Shown here: in pieces, positions 37,401 through 49,870 of the stretch | Position numbering within the stretch: the stretch's first letter is position 1 | Layout: each line of letters begins with the position of its first letter | Assembly (NCBI RefSeq): GCF_963678635.1 | Contig: NC_087064.1 | Span: 84,625,847 to 84,689,846, forward strand | Length of the DNA: 64,000 nt | Direction of reading: 5' to 3' | Source of the DNA: Symsagittifera roscoffensis | Taxonomy: Eukaryota; Xenacoelomorpha; Acoela; Convolutidae | The notes under the pieces: model-generated | The model's database searches: none | What the model saw: only the letters and a program-made list of their open reading frames with translations | What the model was told of the DNA's origin: nothing | Made by a program: the position numbers and the translations under genes

Positions 37401-40400
37401 TTAAATCAAGTTCGTTGAGGACCTCTTATTCTCACGCTTATCTCGCTACGATCTCACTCTTTGTTATGTTTAAATCAAGTCCGTTGACGACCTCTTATTC
37501 GCACGCTTATCTCGCTACGATCTCACTCTTTGATTTGTTTAAATCAAGTTTGTTGACGAACTGTTTTTTTTACGCTTATCTCGCTGCGATCTCACCCTTT
37601 GTTCGTTTAAATCAAGTTCGTTGACGACCTGTTATTCTCACGCTTATCTCGCTACGATCTCACTCTTTGTTCTGTTTAAATCAAGTTCGTTGAGGACCTG
37701 TTATTCTCACGCTTATCTCGCTACGATCTCACTCTTTGTTTTGTTTAAATCAAGTCCGTTGACGACCTGTTATTCCCCCGCTTATCTCGCTACGATCTCA
37801 CTCTATGTTCTGTTTAAATCAAGTTCGTTGAGGACCTCTTATTCTCACGCTTATCTTGCTACGATCTCACTCTTTGTTATGTTTAAATCAAGTCCGTTGG
37901 CGACCTCTTATTCGCACGCTTATCTCGCTACGATCTCACTCTTTGATTTGTTTAAATCAAGTTCGTTGACGAACTGTTTTTTTTCACGCTTATTTCGCTA
38001 CGATCTAACTTTTTGTTCTGTTTAAATCAAGTTCGTTGACGACCTGTTCTTCTCACGCTTATCTCGCTACGATCTCACTTTTTGTTCTAATCAAAAAAAA
38101 GATCGTTGACGACCTGTTATTCTCACGCTTATCTCGCTACAATCTCACGCTTTGTTTTGTTTAAATCAAGTTGGTTGATGACCTGTTATTCTCACGCTTA
38201 TCTCGCTACGATCTCACTCTTTGTTCTGTTTAAATCAAGTCCGTTGACGACCTGTTATTCCCCCGCTTATCTCGCTACGATCTCACTCTTTGATTTGTTT
38301 AAATCAAGTTTGTTGACGAACTGTTTTTTTTACGCTTATCTCGCTGCGATCTCACCCTTTGTTCGTTTAAATCAAGTTCGTTGACGACCTGTTATTCTCT
38401 CGCTTATCTCGCTACGATCTCACTCTTTGTTCTGTTTAAATCAAGTTCGTTGAGGACCTCTTATTCTCACGCTTATCTTGCTACGATCTCACTCTTTGTT
38501 ATGTTTAAATCAAGTCCGTTGGCGACCTCTTATTCGCACGCTTATCTCGCTACGATCTAACTTTTTGTTCTGTTTAAATCAAGTTCGTTGACGACCTGTT
38601 CTTCTCACGCTTATCTCGCTACGATCTCACTTTTTGTTCTAATCAAAAAAAAGTTCGTTGACGACCTGTTATTCTCACGCTTATCTCGCTACAATCTCAC
38701 GCTTTGTTTTGTTTAAATCAAGTTGGTTGATGACCTGTTTTTCTCACGCTTATCTCGCTACGATCTCACTCTTTGTTCTGTTTAAATCAAGTCCGTTGAC
38801 GACCTGTTATTCCCCCGCTTATCTCGCTACGATCTCACTCTATGTTCTGTTTAAATTAAGTTCTTTGAGGACCACTTATTCTCACGCTTATCTCGCTACG
38901 ATCTCACTCTTTGTTATGTTTAAATCAAGTCCGTTGACGACCTGTTATTCGCACGCTTATATCGCTACGATCTCACTCTTTGATTTGTTTAAACCAAGTT
39001 CGTTGACGAACTGGTTTTTTTCACGCTTATCTCGCTACGATCTCACTTTTTGTTCTGTTTAAATCAAGTTCGTTGACGACCTGTTATTCTCACGCTTATC
39101 TCGCTACGATCTCACTTTTCGTTCTAATCAAAAACAAGTTCGTTGACGACCTGTTATTCTCACGCTTATCTCGCTAAAATCTCACGCTTTGTTTTGTTTA
39201 AATCAAGTTCGTTGACGACCTGTTATTCTCATGCTTATCTCGCTACGATCTCACTCTTTGTTATGTTTAAATCAAGTCCGTTGACGACCTCTTATTCGCA
39301 CGCTTATCTCGCTACGATCTCACTCTTTGATTTGTTTAAATCAAGTTCGTTGACGAACTGTTTTTTTTTTCACGCTTATTTCGCTACGATCTCACTTTTT
39401 GTTCTGTTTAAATCAAGTTCGTTGACGACCTGTTATTCTCACGCTTATCTCGCTATGATCTCACTTTTTGTTCTAATCAAAAAAAAGTTCGTTGACGACC
39501 TGTTTGTCCCGCGCTTATCTCGCTACGATCTCACTCTATGTTCTGTTTAAATCAAGTTCGTTGAGGACCTCTTATTCTCACGCTTATCTCGCTACGATCT
39601 CACTCTTTGTTTTGTTTAAATCAAATCCGTTGACGACCTCTTATTCGCACCCTTATCTCGCTACGATCTCACTCTTTGATTTGTTTAAATCAAGTTCGTT
39701 GACGAACTGTTTTTTTTTCACGCTTATTTCGCTACGATCTCACTTTTTGTTCTGTTTAAATCAAGTTCGTTGAGGACCTCTTATTCTCACGCTTATCTCG
39801 CTACGATCTCACTCTTTGTTATGTTTAAATTAAGTCCGTTGACGACCTCTTATTCGCACGCTTATCTCGCTACGATCTCACTCTTTGATTTGTTTAAATC
39901 AAGTTTGTTGACGAACTGTTTTTTTTACGCTTATCTCGCTGCGATCTCACCCTTTGTTCGTTTAAATCAAGTTCGTTGACGACCTGTTATTCTCACGCTT
40001 ATCTCGCTACGATCTCACTCTTTGTTCTGTTTAAATCAAGTTCGTTGAGGACCTGTTATTCTCACGCTTATCTCGCTACGATCTCACTCTTTGTTTTGTT
40101 TAAATCAAGTCCGTTGACGACCTGTTATTCCCCCGCTTATCTCGCTACGATCTCACTCTATGTTCTGTTTAAATCAAGTTCGTTGAGGACCTCTTATTCT
40201 CACGCTTATCTTGCTACGATCTCACTCTTTGTTATGTTTAAATCAAGTCCGTTGGCGACCTCTTATTCGCACGCTTATCTCGCTACGATCTCACTCTTTG
40301 ATTTGTTTAAATCAAGTTCGTTGACGAATTGTTCTTTTTCACGCTTATTTCGCTACGATCTAACTTTTTGTTCTGTTTAAATCAAGTTCGTTGACGACCT

Positions 40401-40945
40401 GTTCTTCTCACGCTTATCTCGCTACGATCTCACTTTTTGTTCTAATCAAAAAAAAGATCGTTGACGACCTGTTATTCTCACGCTTATCTCGCTACAATCT
40501 CACGCTTTGTTTTGTTTAAATCAAGTTGGTTGATGACCTGTTATTCTCACGCTTATCTCGCTACGATCTCACTCTTTGTTCTGTTTAAATCAAGTCCGTT
40601 GACGACCTGTTATTCCCCCGCTTATCTCGCTACGATCTCACTCTATGTTCTGTTTAAACTAAGTTCTTTGAGGACCACTTATTCTCACGCTTATCTCGCT
40701 ACGATCTCACTCTTTGTTATGTTTAAATCAAGTCCGTTGACGACCTGTTATTCGCACGCTTATCTCGCTACGATCTCACTCTTTGATTTGTTTAAATCAA
40801 GTTCGTTGACGAACTGGTTTTTTTCACGGTTATCTCGCTACGATCTCACTTTTTGTTCTGTTTAAATCAAGTTCGTTGACGACCTGTTATTCTCACGCTT
40901 ATCTCGCTACGATCTCACTTTTTGTTCTAATCAAAAACAAGTTCG
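34481..40945. repeat. 485-bp HOR with an ordered 7-monomer signature
   Basis: A fixed order of diagnostic monomers recurs: GAGGACCTG with TTTTGTTT and AAGTCCG; then ATTCCCCCGC with CTATGTTCTG; then GAGGACCTCTTATTC with TTATGTTT; then ATTCGCACGC with TTTGATTTG; then GACGAACTG plus a T-tract; then a plain monomer ending TTCTAATCAAAAA; then CTACAATC or CTAAAATC with CACGCTTTG. The 485-bp spacing links 35887/36372, 37621/38106 and 39976/40461/40946. Longer constant offsets link 36372-37138 to about 38658-39424 (2286 bp) and about 37205-38330 to about 39560-40685 (2355 bp). Some copies lack monomers. Confidence 0.88.
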
Positions 40946-43020
40946 TTGACGACCTGTTATTCTCACGCTTATCTCGCTAAAATCTCACGCTTTGTTTTGT
41001 TTAAATCAAGTTCGTTGACGACCTGTTATTCTCATGCTTATCTCGCTACGATCTCACTCTTTGTTCTGTTTAAATCAAGTTCGTTGACGACCTGTTATTC
41101 TCACGCTTATCTCGCTACGATCTCACTCTTCGTTCTGTTTAAATCAAGTTCGTTGTCGAACTGTTATTCTCACACTTATCTCGCTACGATCTCACCCTTT
41201 GTTCGTTTAAATCAAGTTCGTTGACGACCTGTTATTCTCACGCTTATCTCGCTACGATCTCACTCTTTGTTCTGTTTAACTCAAGTTCGTTTAGGACCTG
41301 TTATTCTCACGCTTATCTCGCTACGATCTCACTCTTTGTTTTGTTTAAATCAAGTCCGTTGACGACCTGTTATTCCCCCGCTTATCTCGCTACGATCTCA
41401 CTCTTTGTTATGTTTAAATCAAGTCCGTTGACGACCTGTTATTCGCACGCTTATCTCGCTACGATCTCACTCTTTGATTTGTTTAAATCAAGTTCGTTGA
41501 CGAACTGTTTTTTTTTTCACGCTTATCTCGCTACGATCTCACTTTTTGTTCTGTTTAAATCAAGTTCGTTGACGACCTGTTATTCTCACGCTTATCTCGC
41601 TACGATCTCACTTTTTGTTCTAATCAAAAACAAGTTCGTTGACGACCTGTTATTGTCACGCTTATCTCGCTAAAATCTCACGCTTTGTTTTGTTTAAATC
41701 AAGTTCGTTGACGACCTGTTATTCTCACGCTTATCTCGCTACGATCTCACTCTTTGTTCTGTTTAAATCAAATTCGTTGACGACCTGTTATTCTCACGCT
41801 TATCTCGCTACGATCTCACTCTTTTTTCTGTTTAAATCAAGTTCGTTGTCGAACTGTTGTTCTCACACTTATCTCGCTACGATCTCACCCTTTGTTCGTT
41901 TAAACCAAGTTCGTTGACGACCTGTTATTCTCAAGCTTATCTCGCTACGATCTCACTCTTTGTTCTGTTTAAATCAAGTTCGTTGAGGACCTGTTATTCT
42001 CACGCTTATCTCGCTACGATCTCACTCTTTGTTTTGTTTAAATCAAGTCCGTTGACGACCTGTTATTCCCCCGCTTATCTCGCTACGATCTCACTCTTTG
42101 TTATGTTTAAATCAAGTCCGTTGATGACCTGTTATTCGCACGCTTATCTCGCTACGATCTCACTCTTTGATTTGTTTAAATCAAGTTCGTTGACGAACTG
42201 TTTTTTTCCACGCTTATCTCGCTACGATCTCACTTTTTGTTCTGTTTAAATCAAGTTCGTTGACGACCTGTTATTCTCACGCTTATCTCGCTACGATCTC
42301 ACTTTTTGTTCTAATCAAAAACAAGTTCGTTGACGACCTGTTATTCTCACGCTTATCTCGCTAAAATCTCACGCTTGGTTTTGTTTAAATCAAGTTCGTT
42401 GACGACCTGTTATTCTCACGCATATCTCGCTACGATCTCACTCTTTGTTCTGTTTAAATTAAATTCGTTGACGACCTGTTATTCTCATGCTTATCTCGCT
42501 ACGATCTCACTCTTTGTTCTGTTTAAATCAAGTTCGTTGTCGAACTGTTATTCTCACACTTATCTCGCTACGATCTCACCCTTTGTTCGTTTAAATCAAG
42601 TTCGTTGACGATCTGTTATTCTCACGCTTATCTCGCTACGATCTCACTCTTTGTTCTGTTTAAATCAAGTTCGTTGAGGACCTGTTATTCTCACGCTTAT
42701 CTCGCTACGATCTCACTCTTTGTTTTGTTTAAATCAAGTCCGTTGACGACCAGTTATTCCCCCGCTTATCTCGCTACGATCTCACTCTATGTTCTGTTTA
42801 AATCAAGTTCGTTGAGTGCCTCTTATTCTAACGCTTATCTCGCTACAATCTCACTCTTTGTTATGTTTAAATCAAGTCCGTTGACGACCTGTTATTCTCA
42901 CGCTTATCTCGCTACGATCTCACTCTTTGTTCTGTTTAAATCACATTCGTTGACGACCTGTTATTCTACGCTTATCTCATTACGATCACACTTTTTGTTC
43001 TGTTTAAATCAAGTTCGTTG
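40946..43020. repeat. About 692-bp HOR (10 monomers), three copies
   Basis: The marker CTAAAATCTCACGC starts at 40977, 41670 and 42361, giving intervals of 693 and 691 bp. Each unit carries the signature monomers of the preceding family plus extra ones: AAATTCGTTGACGACC, GTTGTCGAACTG with CTCACACTTATC, and the 68-bp CCCTTTGTTCGTTT. It is therefore an expanded version of the 7-monomer unit. The last copy diverges after about 42.8 kb (GAGTGCCTCTTATTCTAACG). Confidence 0.85.
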
Positions 43021-46000
43021 ACGACCTATTATTCTCACACTTATCTCGCTACGATCTCACCCTTTGTTCTGTTTAAATCAAGTTCGTTGACGACCTGTTA
43101 TTCTTACGCTCATCTCGCTACGATCTCACTCTTTGTTCTGTTTAAATCAAGTTCGTTGAGGACCTGTTATTCTCACGCTTATCTCGCTACGATCTCACTC
43201 TTTGTTATGTTTAAATCAAGTCCGTTGACGACCTGTTATTCCCCCGCTTGTCTCGCTACGATCTCACTCTTTGTTCTGTTTAAATCAAGTTCGTTGACGA
43301 CCTGTTATTCTCACGCTTATCTCGCTACGATCTCACTCTTTATTCTGCTTAAATCAAGTTCGTTGAGGACCTGTTATTCTCTCGCTACAATCTCACTCTT
43401 TGTTCTGTTTAAATCAAGATTGTTGACGACCTGTTATTCTCACGCTTATCTCGCTACGATCTCACTCTTTATTCTGCTTAAATCAAGTTCGTTGAGGACC
43501 TGTTATTCTCTCGCTACAATCTCACTCTTTGTTCTGTTTAAATCAAGTTCGTTGACGACCTGTTATTCTCACGCTTATCTCGCTACGATCTCACTCTTTG
43601 TTCTGTTTAAATAATGTTCGTAGACGACCTGTTATTCTCACACTTATCTCGCTACGATCTCACTGTTTGTTCTGTTCAAGTCAAGTTCGTTGACTACCTG
43701 TTACTCTCAGGCTTATCTCGCTACGATCTCACTCTTTGTTTTGTTTCAATCAAGATTGTTGAGGACCTGTTATTCTCACGCTTATCTCGCTACGATCTCA
43801 CTCTTTGTTATGTTTAAATCAAATCCGTTGACGACCTGTTATTCGCACGCTTATCTCGCTACGATCTCACTCTTTGATTTGTTTAAATCAAGTTCGTTGA
43901 CGAACCGATTTTTTTTTCACGCCTATCTCGCTACGATCTCACTTTTTGTTCTGTTTAAATCAAGTTCGTTGACGACCTGTTATTCTCACGCTTATCTCGC
44001 AACGATCTCACTTTTTGTTCTAATCAAAAACAAGTTCGTTGACGACCTGTTATTCTCACGCTTATCTCGCTACAATCTCACGCTTTGTTTTGTTTAAATC
44101 AAGTTCGTTGACAACCTGTTATTCTCACGCTTATCTCGCTACGATCTCACTCTTTATTCTGTTTAAATCAAGTTCGTTGAGGACCTGTTATTCTCTCGCT
44201 ACAATCTCACTCTTTGTTCTGTTTAAATCAAGATTGTTGACGACCTGTTATTCTCACGCTTATCTCGCAACGATCTCACTTTTTGTTCTAATCAAAAACA
44301 AGTTCGTTGACGACCTGTTATTCTCACGCTTATCTCGCTACAATCTCACGCTTTGTTCTGTTTAAATCAAGATCGTTGAGGACCTGTTATTCTCACGCTT
44401 ATCTCGCTATGATCTCACTCTTTGTTATGTTTAAATCAAATCCGTTGACGACCTGTTATTCCCCCGCTTATCTCGCTACGATCTCACTCTATGTTCTGTT
44501 TAAATCAAGTTCGTTGAGGACCTCCTATTCTCACGCTACAATCTCACTCTTTGTTCTGTTTAAATCAAGATCGTTGACGACCTGTTATTCTCACGCTTAT
44601 CTCGCAACGATCTCACTTTTTGTTCTAATCAAAAACAAGTTCGTTGACGACCTGTTATTCTCACGCTTATCTCGCTACAATCTCACGCTTTGTTTTGTTT
44701 AAATCAAGTTCGTTGACAACCTGTTATTCTCACGCTTATCTCGCTACGATCTCACTCTTTATTCTGTTTAAATCAAGTTCGTTGAGGACCTGTTATTCTC
44801 TCGCTACAATCTCACTCTTTGTTCTGTTTAAATCAAGATTGTTGACGACCTGTTATTCTCACGCTTATCTCGCAACGATCTCACTTTTTGTTCTAATCAA
44901 AAACAAGTTCGTTGACGACCTGTTATTCTCACGCTTATCTCGCTACAATCTCACGCTTTGTTCTGTTTAAATCAAGATCGTTGAGGACCTGTTATTCTCA
45001 CGCTTATCTCGCTATGATCTCACTCTTTGTTATGTTTAAATCAAATCCGTTGACGACCTGTTATTCCCCCGCTTATCTCGCTACGATCTCACTCTATGTT
45101 CTGTTTAAATCAAGTTCGTTGAGGACCTCCTATTCTCACGCTTATCTCGCTACGATCTCACTCTTTGTTATGTTCAAATCAGGTCCGTTGACGACCTGTT
45201 ATTCGCACGCTTATCTCGCAACGATCTCACTTTTTGTTCTAATCAAAAACAAGTTCGTTGACGACCTGTTATTCTCACGCTTATCTCGCTACAATCTCAC
45301 GCTTTGTTCTGTTTAAATCAAGATCGTTGAGTATCTGTTATTCTCACGCTTATCTCGCTACGATCTCACTCTTTGTTAAGTTTAAATCAAATCCGTTGAC
45401 GACCTGTTATTCCCCCACTTATCTCGCTACGATCTCACTCTATGTTCTGTTTAAATCAAGTTCGTTGAGGACCTCCTATTCTCACGCTTATCTCGCTACG
45501 ATCTCACTCTTTGATTTGTTTAAATCAAGTTCGTTGACGAACCGATTTTTTTTTCACGCCTATCTCGCTACGATCTCACTTTTTGTTCTGTTTAAATCAA
45601 GTTCGTTGACGACCTGTTATTCTCACGCTTATCTCGCAACGATCTCACTTTTTGTTCTATTCAAAAACAAGTTCGTTGACGACCTGTTATTCTCACGCTT
45701 ATCTCGCTACAATCTCACGCTTTGTTCTGTTTAAATCAAGATCGTTGAGGACCTGTTATTCTCACGCTTATCTCGCAACGATCTCACTTTTTGTTCTATT
45801 CAAAAACAAGTTCGTTGACGACCTGTTATTCTCACGCTTATCTCGCTACAATCTCACGCTTTGTTCTGTTTAAATCAAGATCGTTGAGGACCTGTTATTC
45901 TCACGCTTATCTTGCTACGATCTCACTCTTTGTTATGTTCAAATCAGGTCCGTTGACGACCTGTTATTCGCACGCTTATCTCGCTACGATCTCACTCTTT

Positions 46001-47245
46001 GATTTGTTTAAATCAAGTTCGTTGACGAACCGATTTTTTTTCCACGCCTATCTCGCTACGATCTCAATTTTTGTTCTGTTTATATCAAGTTCCTTGACGA
46101 CCTGTTATTCTCACGCTTATCTCGCAACGATCTCACTTTTTGTTCTAATCAAAAACAAGTTCGTTGACGACCTGTTATTCTCACGCTTATCTCGCTACAA
46201 TCTCACGCTTTGTTTTGTTTAAATCAAGTTCGTTGACGACCTGTTATTCTCACGCTTATCTCGCTACGATCTCACTCTTTATTCTGTTTAAATCAAGTTC
46301 GTTGAGGACCTGTTATTCTCTCGCTACAATCTCACTCTTTGTTCTGTTTAAATCATGTTTGTTGACGACCTGTTATTCTCACACTTATCACGCTACGATC
46401 TCACTGTTTGTTCTGTTCAAGTCAAGTTCGTTGACTACCTGTTACTCTCAGGCTTATCTCGCTACGATCTCACTCTTTGTTCTGTTTAAATCAAGTTCGT
46501 TGACGACCTGTTATTCTCACGCTTATCTCGCTACGATCTCACTTTTTGTTCTAATCAAAAACAAGTTCGTTGACGACCTGTTATTCTCACGCTTATCTCG
46601 CTACAATCTCACGCTTTGTTTTGTTTAAATCAAGTTCGTTGACGACCTGTTATTCTCACGCTTATCTCGCTACGATCTCACTCTTTATTCTGTTTAAATC
46701 AAGTTCGTTGAGGACCTGTTATTCTCTCGCTACAATCTCACTCTTTGTTCTGTTTAAATCAAGATTGTTGACGACCTGTTATTCTCACGCTTATCTCGCT
46801 ACGATCTCACTCTTTATTCTGTTTAAATCAAGTTCGTTGAGGACCTGTTATTCTCTCGCTACAATCTCACTCTTTGTTCTGTTTAAATCAAGTTCGTTGA
46901 CGACCTGTTATTCTCACGCTTATCTCGCTACGATCTCACTCTTTGTTCTGTTTAAATCATGTTCGTTGACGACCTGTTATTCTCACACTTATCTCGCTAC
47001 GATCTCACTGTTTGTTCTGTTCAAGTCAAGTTCGTTGACTACCTGTTACTCTCAGGCTTATCTCGCTACGATCTCACTCTTTGTTCTGTTTAAATTAAAT
47101 TCGTTGACGAACCGATTTTTTTTTCACGCTTATCTCGCTACGATCTCATTTTTTGTTCTGTTTAAATCAAGTTCGTTGACGACCTGTTATTCTCACGCTT
47201 ATCTCGCTACGATCTCACTTTTTATTCTAATCAAAAACAAGTTCG
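43021..47245. repeat. Rearranged 7-monomer family with 60-bp monomers, 605-bp HOR
   Basis: Here the signature monomers carry new variants: GACGAACCGATTTTTTTT tracts, GTTCAAATCAGGTCCG and CTCGCAACG. The spacings 44039/44644 and 44307/44912 are 605 bp. Seven 60-bp monomers with GTTATTCTCTCGCTAC lie near 43380, 43510, 44194, 44799, 46319, 46726 and 46855. TTACTCTCAGGCTTATC follows GACTACCTG near 43700, 46440 and 47040. The block is a shuffled set of the same monomer types, not one clean periodic array. Confidence 0.8.
43378..43384. repeat. 60-bp monomer deletion junction, type 1 (first of ten)
   Basis: TATTCTCTCGCTAC replaces the normal 22-base form, a 9-bp loss of monomer positions 25-33 between TCTC direct repeats. 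The same junction occurs near 43510, 44194, 44799, 46319, 46726, 46855, 54408, 55228 and 62118. All carry GAGGACCTG upstream, and all follow a monomer with TTTATTCTG, which points to one ancestral deletion copied by later HOR amplification. Confidence 0.88.
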
Positions 47246-49870
47246 TTGACGACCTGTTATTCTCACGCTTATCTCGCTACAATCTCACGCTTTGTTTTGT
47301 TTAAATCAAGTTCGTTGACGACCTGTTATTCTCACGCTTATCTCGCTACGATCTCACTCTTTGTTCTGTTTAAATCAAATTCGTTGACGACCTGTTTTTC
47401 TCACGCTTATCTCGCTACGATCTCACTCTTTGTTCTGCTTAAATCAAGTTCGTTGACGACCTGTTCTTCTCACGCTTATCTCGCTACGATCTCACTCTTT
47501 GTTCTGTTTAAATCAAGTTCGTTGAGGACCTGTTATTCTCACGCTTATCTCGCTACGATCTCACTCTTTGTTTTGTTTAAATCAAGTCCGTTGACGACCT
47601 GTTATTCCCCCGCTTATCTCGCTACGATCTCACTCTATGTTCTGTTTAAATCAAGTTCGTTGAGGACCTCTTATTCTCACGCTTATCTCGCTTCGATCTC
47701 ACCCTTTGTTATGTTTAAATCAAGTCCGTTGACGACCTGTTATTCGCACGCTTATCTCGCTACGATCTCACTCTTTGATTTGATTAAATCAAGTTCATTG
47801 ACGAACTGTTTTTTTTTCACGCTTATCTCGCTACGATCTCACTTTTTGTTCTGTTTAAATCAAGTTCGTTGACGACCTGTTATTCTCACGCTTATCTCGC
47901 TACGATCTCACTTTTTGTTCTAATCAAAAACAAGTTCGTTGACGACCTGTTATTCTCACGCTTATCTCGCTACAATCTCATGCTTTATTTTGTTTAAATC
48001 AAGTCCGTTGACGACCTGTTATTCCCCCGCTTATCTCGCTACGATCTCACTCTATGTTCTGTTTAAATCAAGTTCGTTGAGGACCTCTTATTCTCACGCT
48101 TATCTCGCTTCGATCTCACTCTTTGTTATGTTTAAATCAAGTCCGTTGACGACCTGTTACTCGCAGGCTTATCTCGCTACGATCTCACTCTTTGATTTGA
48201 TTAAATCAATATCGTTGACGAACTGTTTTTTTTTTCACGCTTATCTCGCTACGATCTCACTTTTTGTTCTGTTTAAATCAAGTTCGTTGACGACCTGTTA
48301 TTCTCACGCTTATCTCGCTACGATCTCACTTTTTGTTCTAATCAAAAACAAGTTCGTTGACGACCTGTTATTCTCACGCTTATCTCGCTACAATCTCACG
48401 CTTTGTTTTGTTTAAATCAAGTCCGTTGACGACCTGTTATTCCCCCGCTTATCTCGCTACGATCTCACTCTATGTTCTGTTTAAATCAAGTTCATTGAGG
48501 ACCTCTTATTCTCACGCTTATCTTTTTCGATCTCACTCTTTGTTAGGTTTAAATCAAGTCCGTTGACGACCTGTTATTCGCACGCTTATCTCGCTACGAT
48601 CTCACTTTTTGTTCTAATCAAAAACAAGTTCGTTGACGACCTGTTATTCTCACGCTTATCTCGCTACAATCTCACGCTTTGTTTTGTTTATATCAAGTTC
48701 GTTGACGACCTGTTATTCTCACGCTTATCTCGCTACGATCTCACTCTTTGTTCTGTTTAAATCAAATTCGTGGACGACCTGTTTTTCTCACGCTTATCTC
48801 GCTACGATCTCACTCTTTATTCTGCTTAAATCAAGTTCGTTGACGACCTGTTATTCTCACGCTTATCTTGCTACGATCTCACTCTTTGTTCTGTTTAAAT
48901 CAAGTTCGTTGAGGACCTGTTATTCTCACGCTTATCTCGCTACGATCTCACTCTTTGTTTTGCTTAAATCAAGTCCGTTGACGACCTGTTATTCCCCCGC
49001 TTATCTCGCTACGATCTCACTCTATGTTCTGTTTAAATCAAGTTCGTTGAGGACCTCTTATTCTTACGCTTATCTCGCTTCGATCTCACTCTTTGTTATG
49101 TTTAAATCAAGTCCGTTGACGACCTGTTATTCGCACGCTTATCTCGCTACGATCTCACTCTTTGATTTGATTAAATCAAGTTCGTTGACGAACTGTTTTT
49201 TTTTCATGCTTATCTCGCTACGATCTCACTTTTTGTTCTGTTTAAATCAAGTTCGTTGACGACCTGTTATTCTCACGCTTATCTCGCTACGATCTCACTT
49301 TTTGTTCTAATCAAAAACAAGTTCGTTGACGACCTGTTATTCTCACGCTTATCTCGCTACAATCTCACGCTTTGTTTTGTTTAAATCAAGTCCGTTGACG
49401 ACCTGTTATTTCCCCGCTTATCTCGCTACGATCTCACTCTATGTTCTGTTTAAATCAAGTTCGTTGAGGACCTCTTATTCTCACGCTTATCTCTTTCGAT
49501 CTCACTCTTTGTTATGTTTAAATCAAGTCCGTTGACGACCTGTTATTCGCACGCTTATCTCGCTACGATCTCACTCTTTGATTTGATTGAATTAAGTTCG
49601 TTGACGAACTGTTTTTTTTTCACGCTTATCTCGCTACGATCTCACTTTTTGTTCTGTTTAAATCAAGTTCGTTGACGACCTGTTATTCTCACGCTTATCT
49701 CGCTACGATCTCACTTTTTGTTCTAATCAAAAACAAGTTCGTTGGCGACCTCTTATTCTCACGCTTATCTCGTTACAATCTCACGCTTTGTTTTGTTCAA
49801 ATCAAGTTCGTTGACGACCTGTTATTCTCACGCTTATCTCGCTACGATCTAACTTGTTGTTCTGTTTAAA
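47246..49870. repeat. 1387-bp tandem duplication (20 monomers)
   Basis: The segment from 47246 recurs from 48633 at a constant 1387-bp offset, which also links 47939 and 49326. Shared markers are CTACAATCTCACGC, AAATTCGTGGACG or AAATTCGTTGACG, ATTCCCCCGC with CTATG, CTCGCTTCGATC, and TTTGATTTGATTAAATC. One monomer has lost several bases in both tracts (CTTATCTTTTTCGATC near 48521, CTTATCTCTTTCGATC near 49487). A third, more distant copy of the leading 600 bp occurs at 53215-53841. Confidence 0.87.
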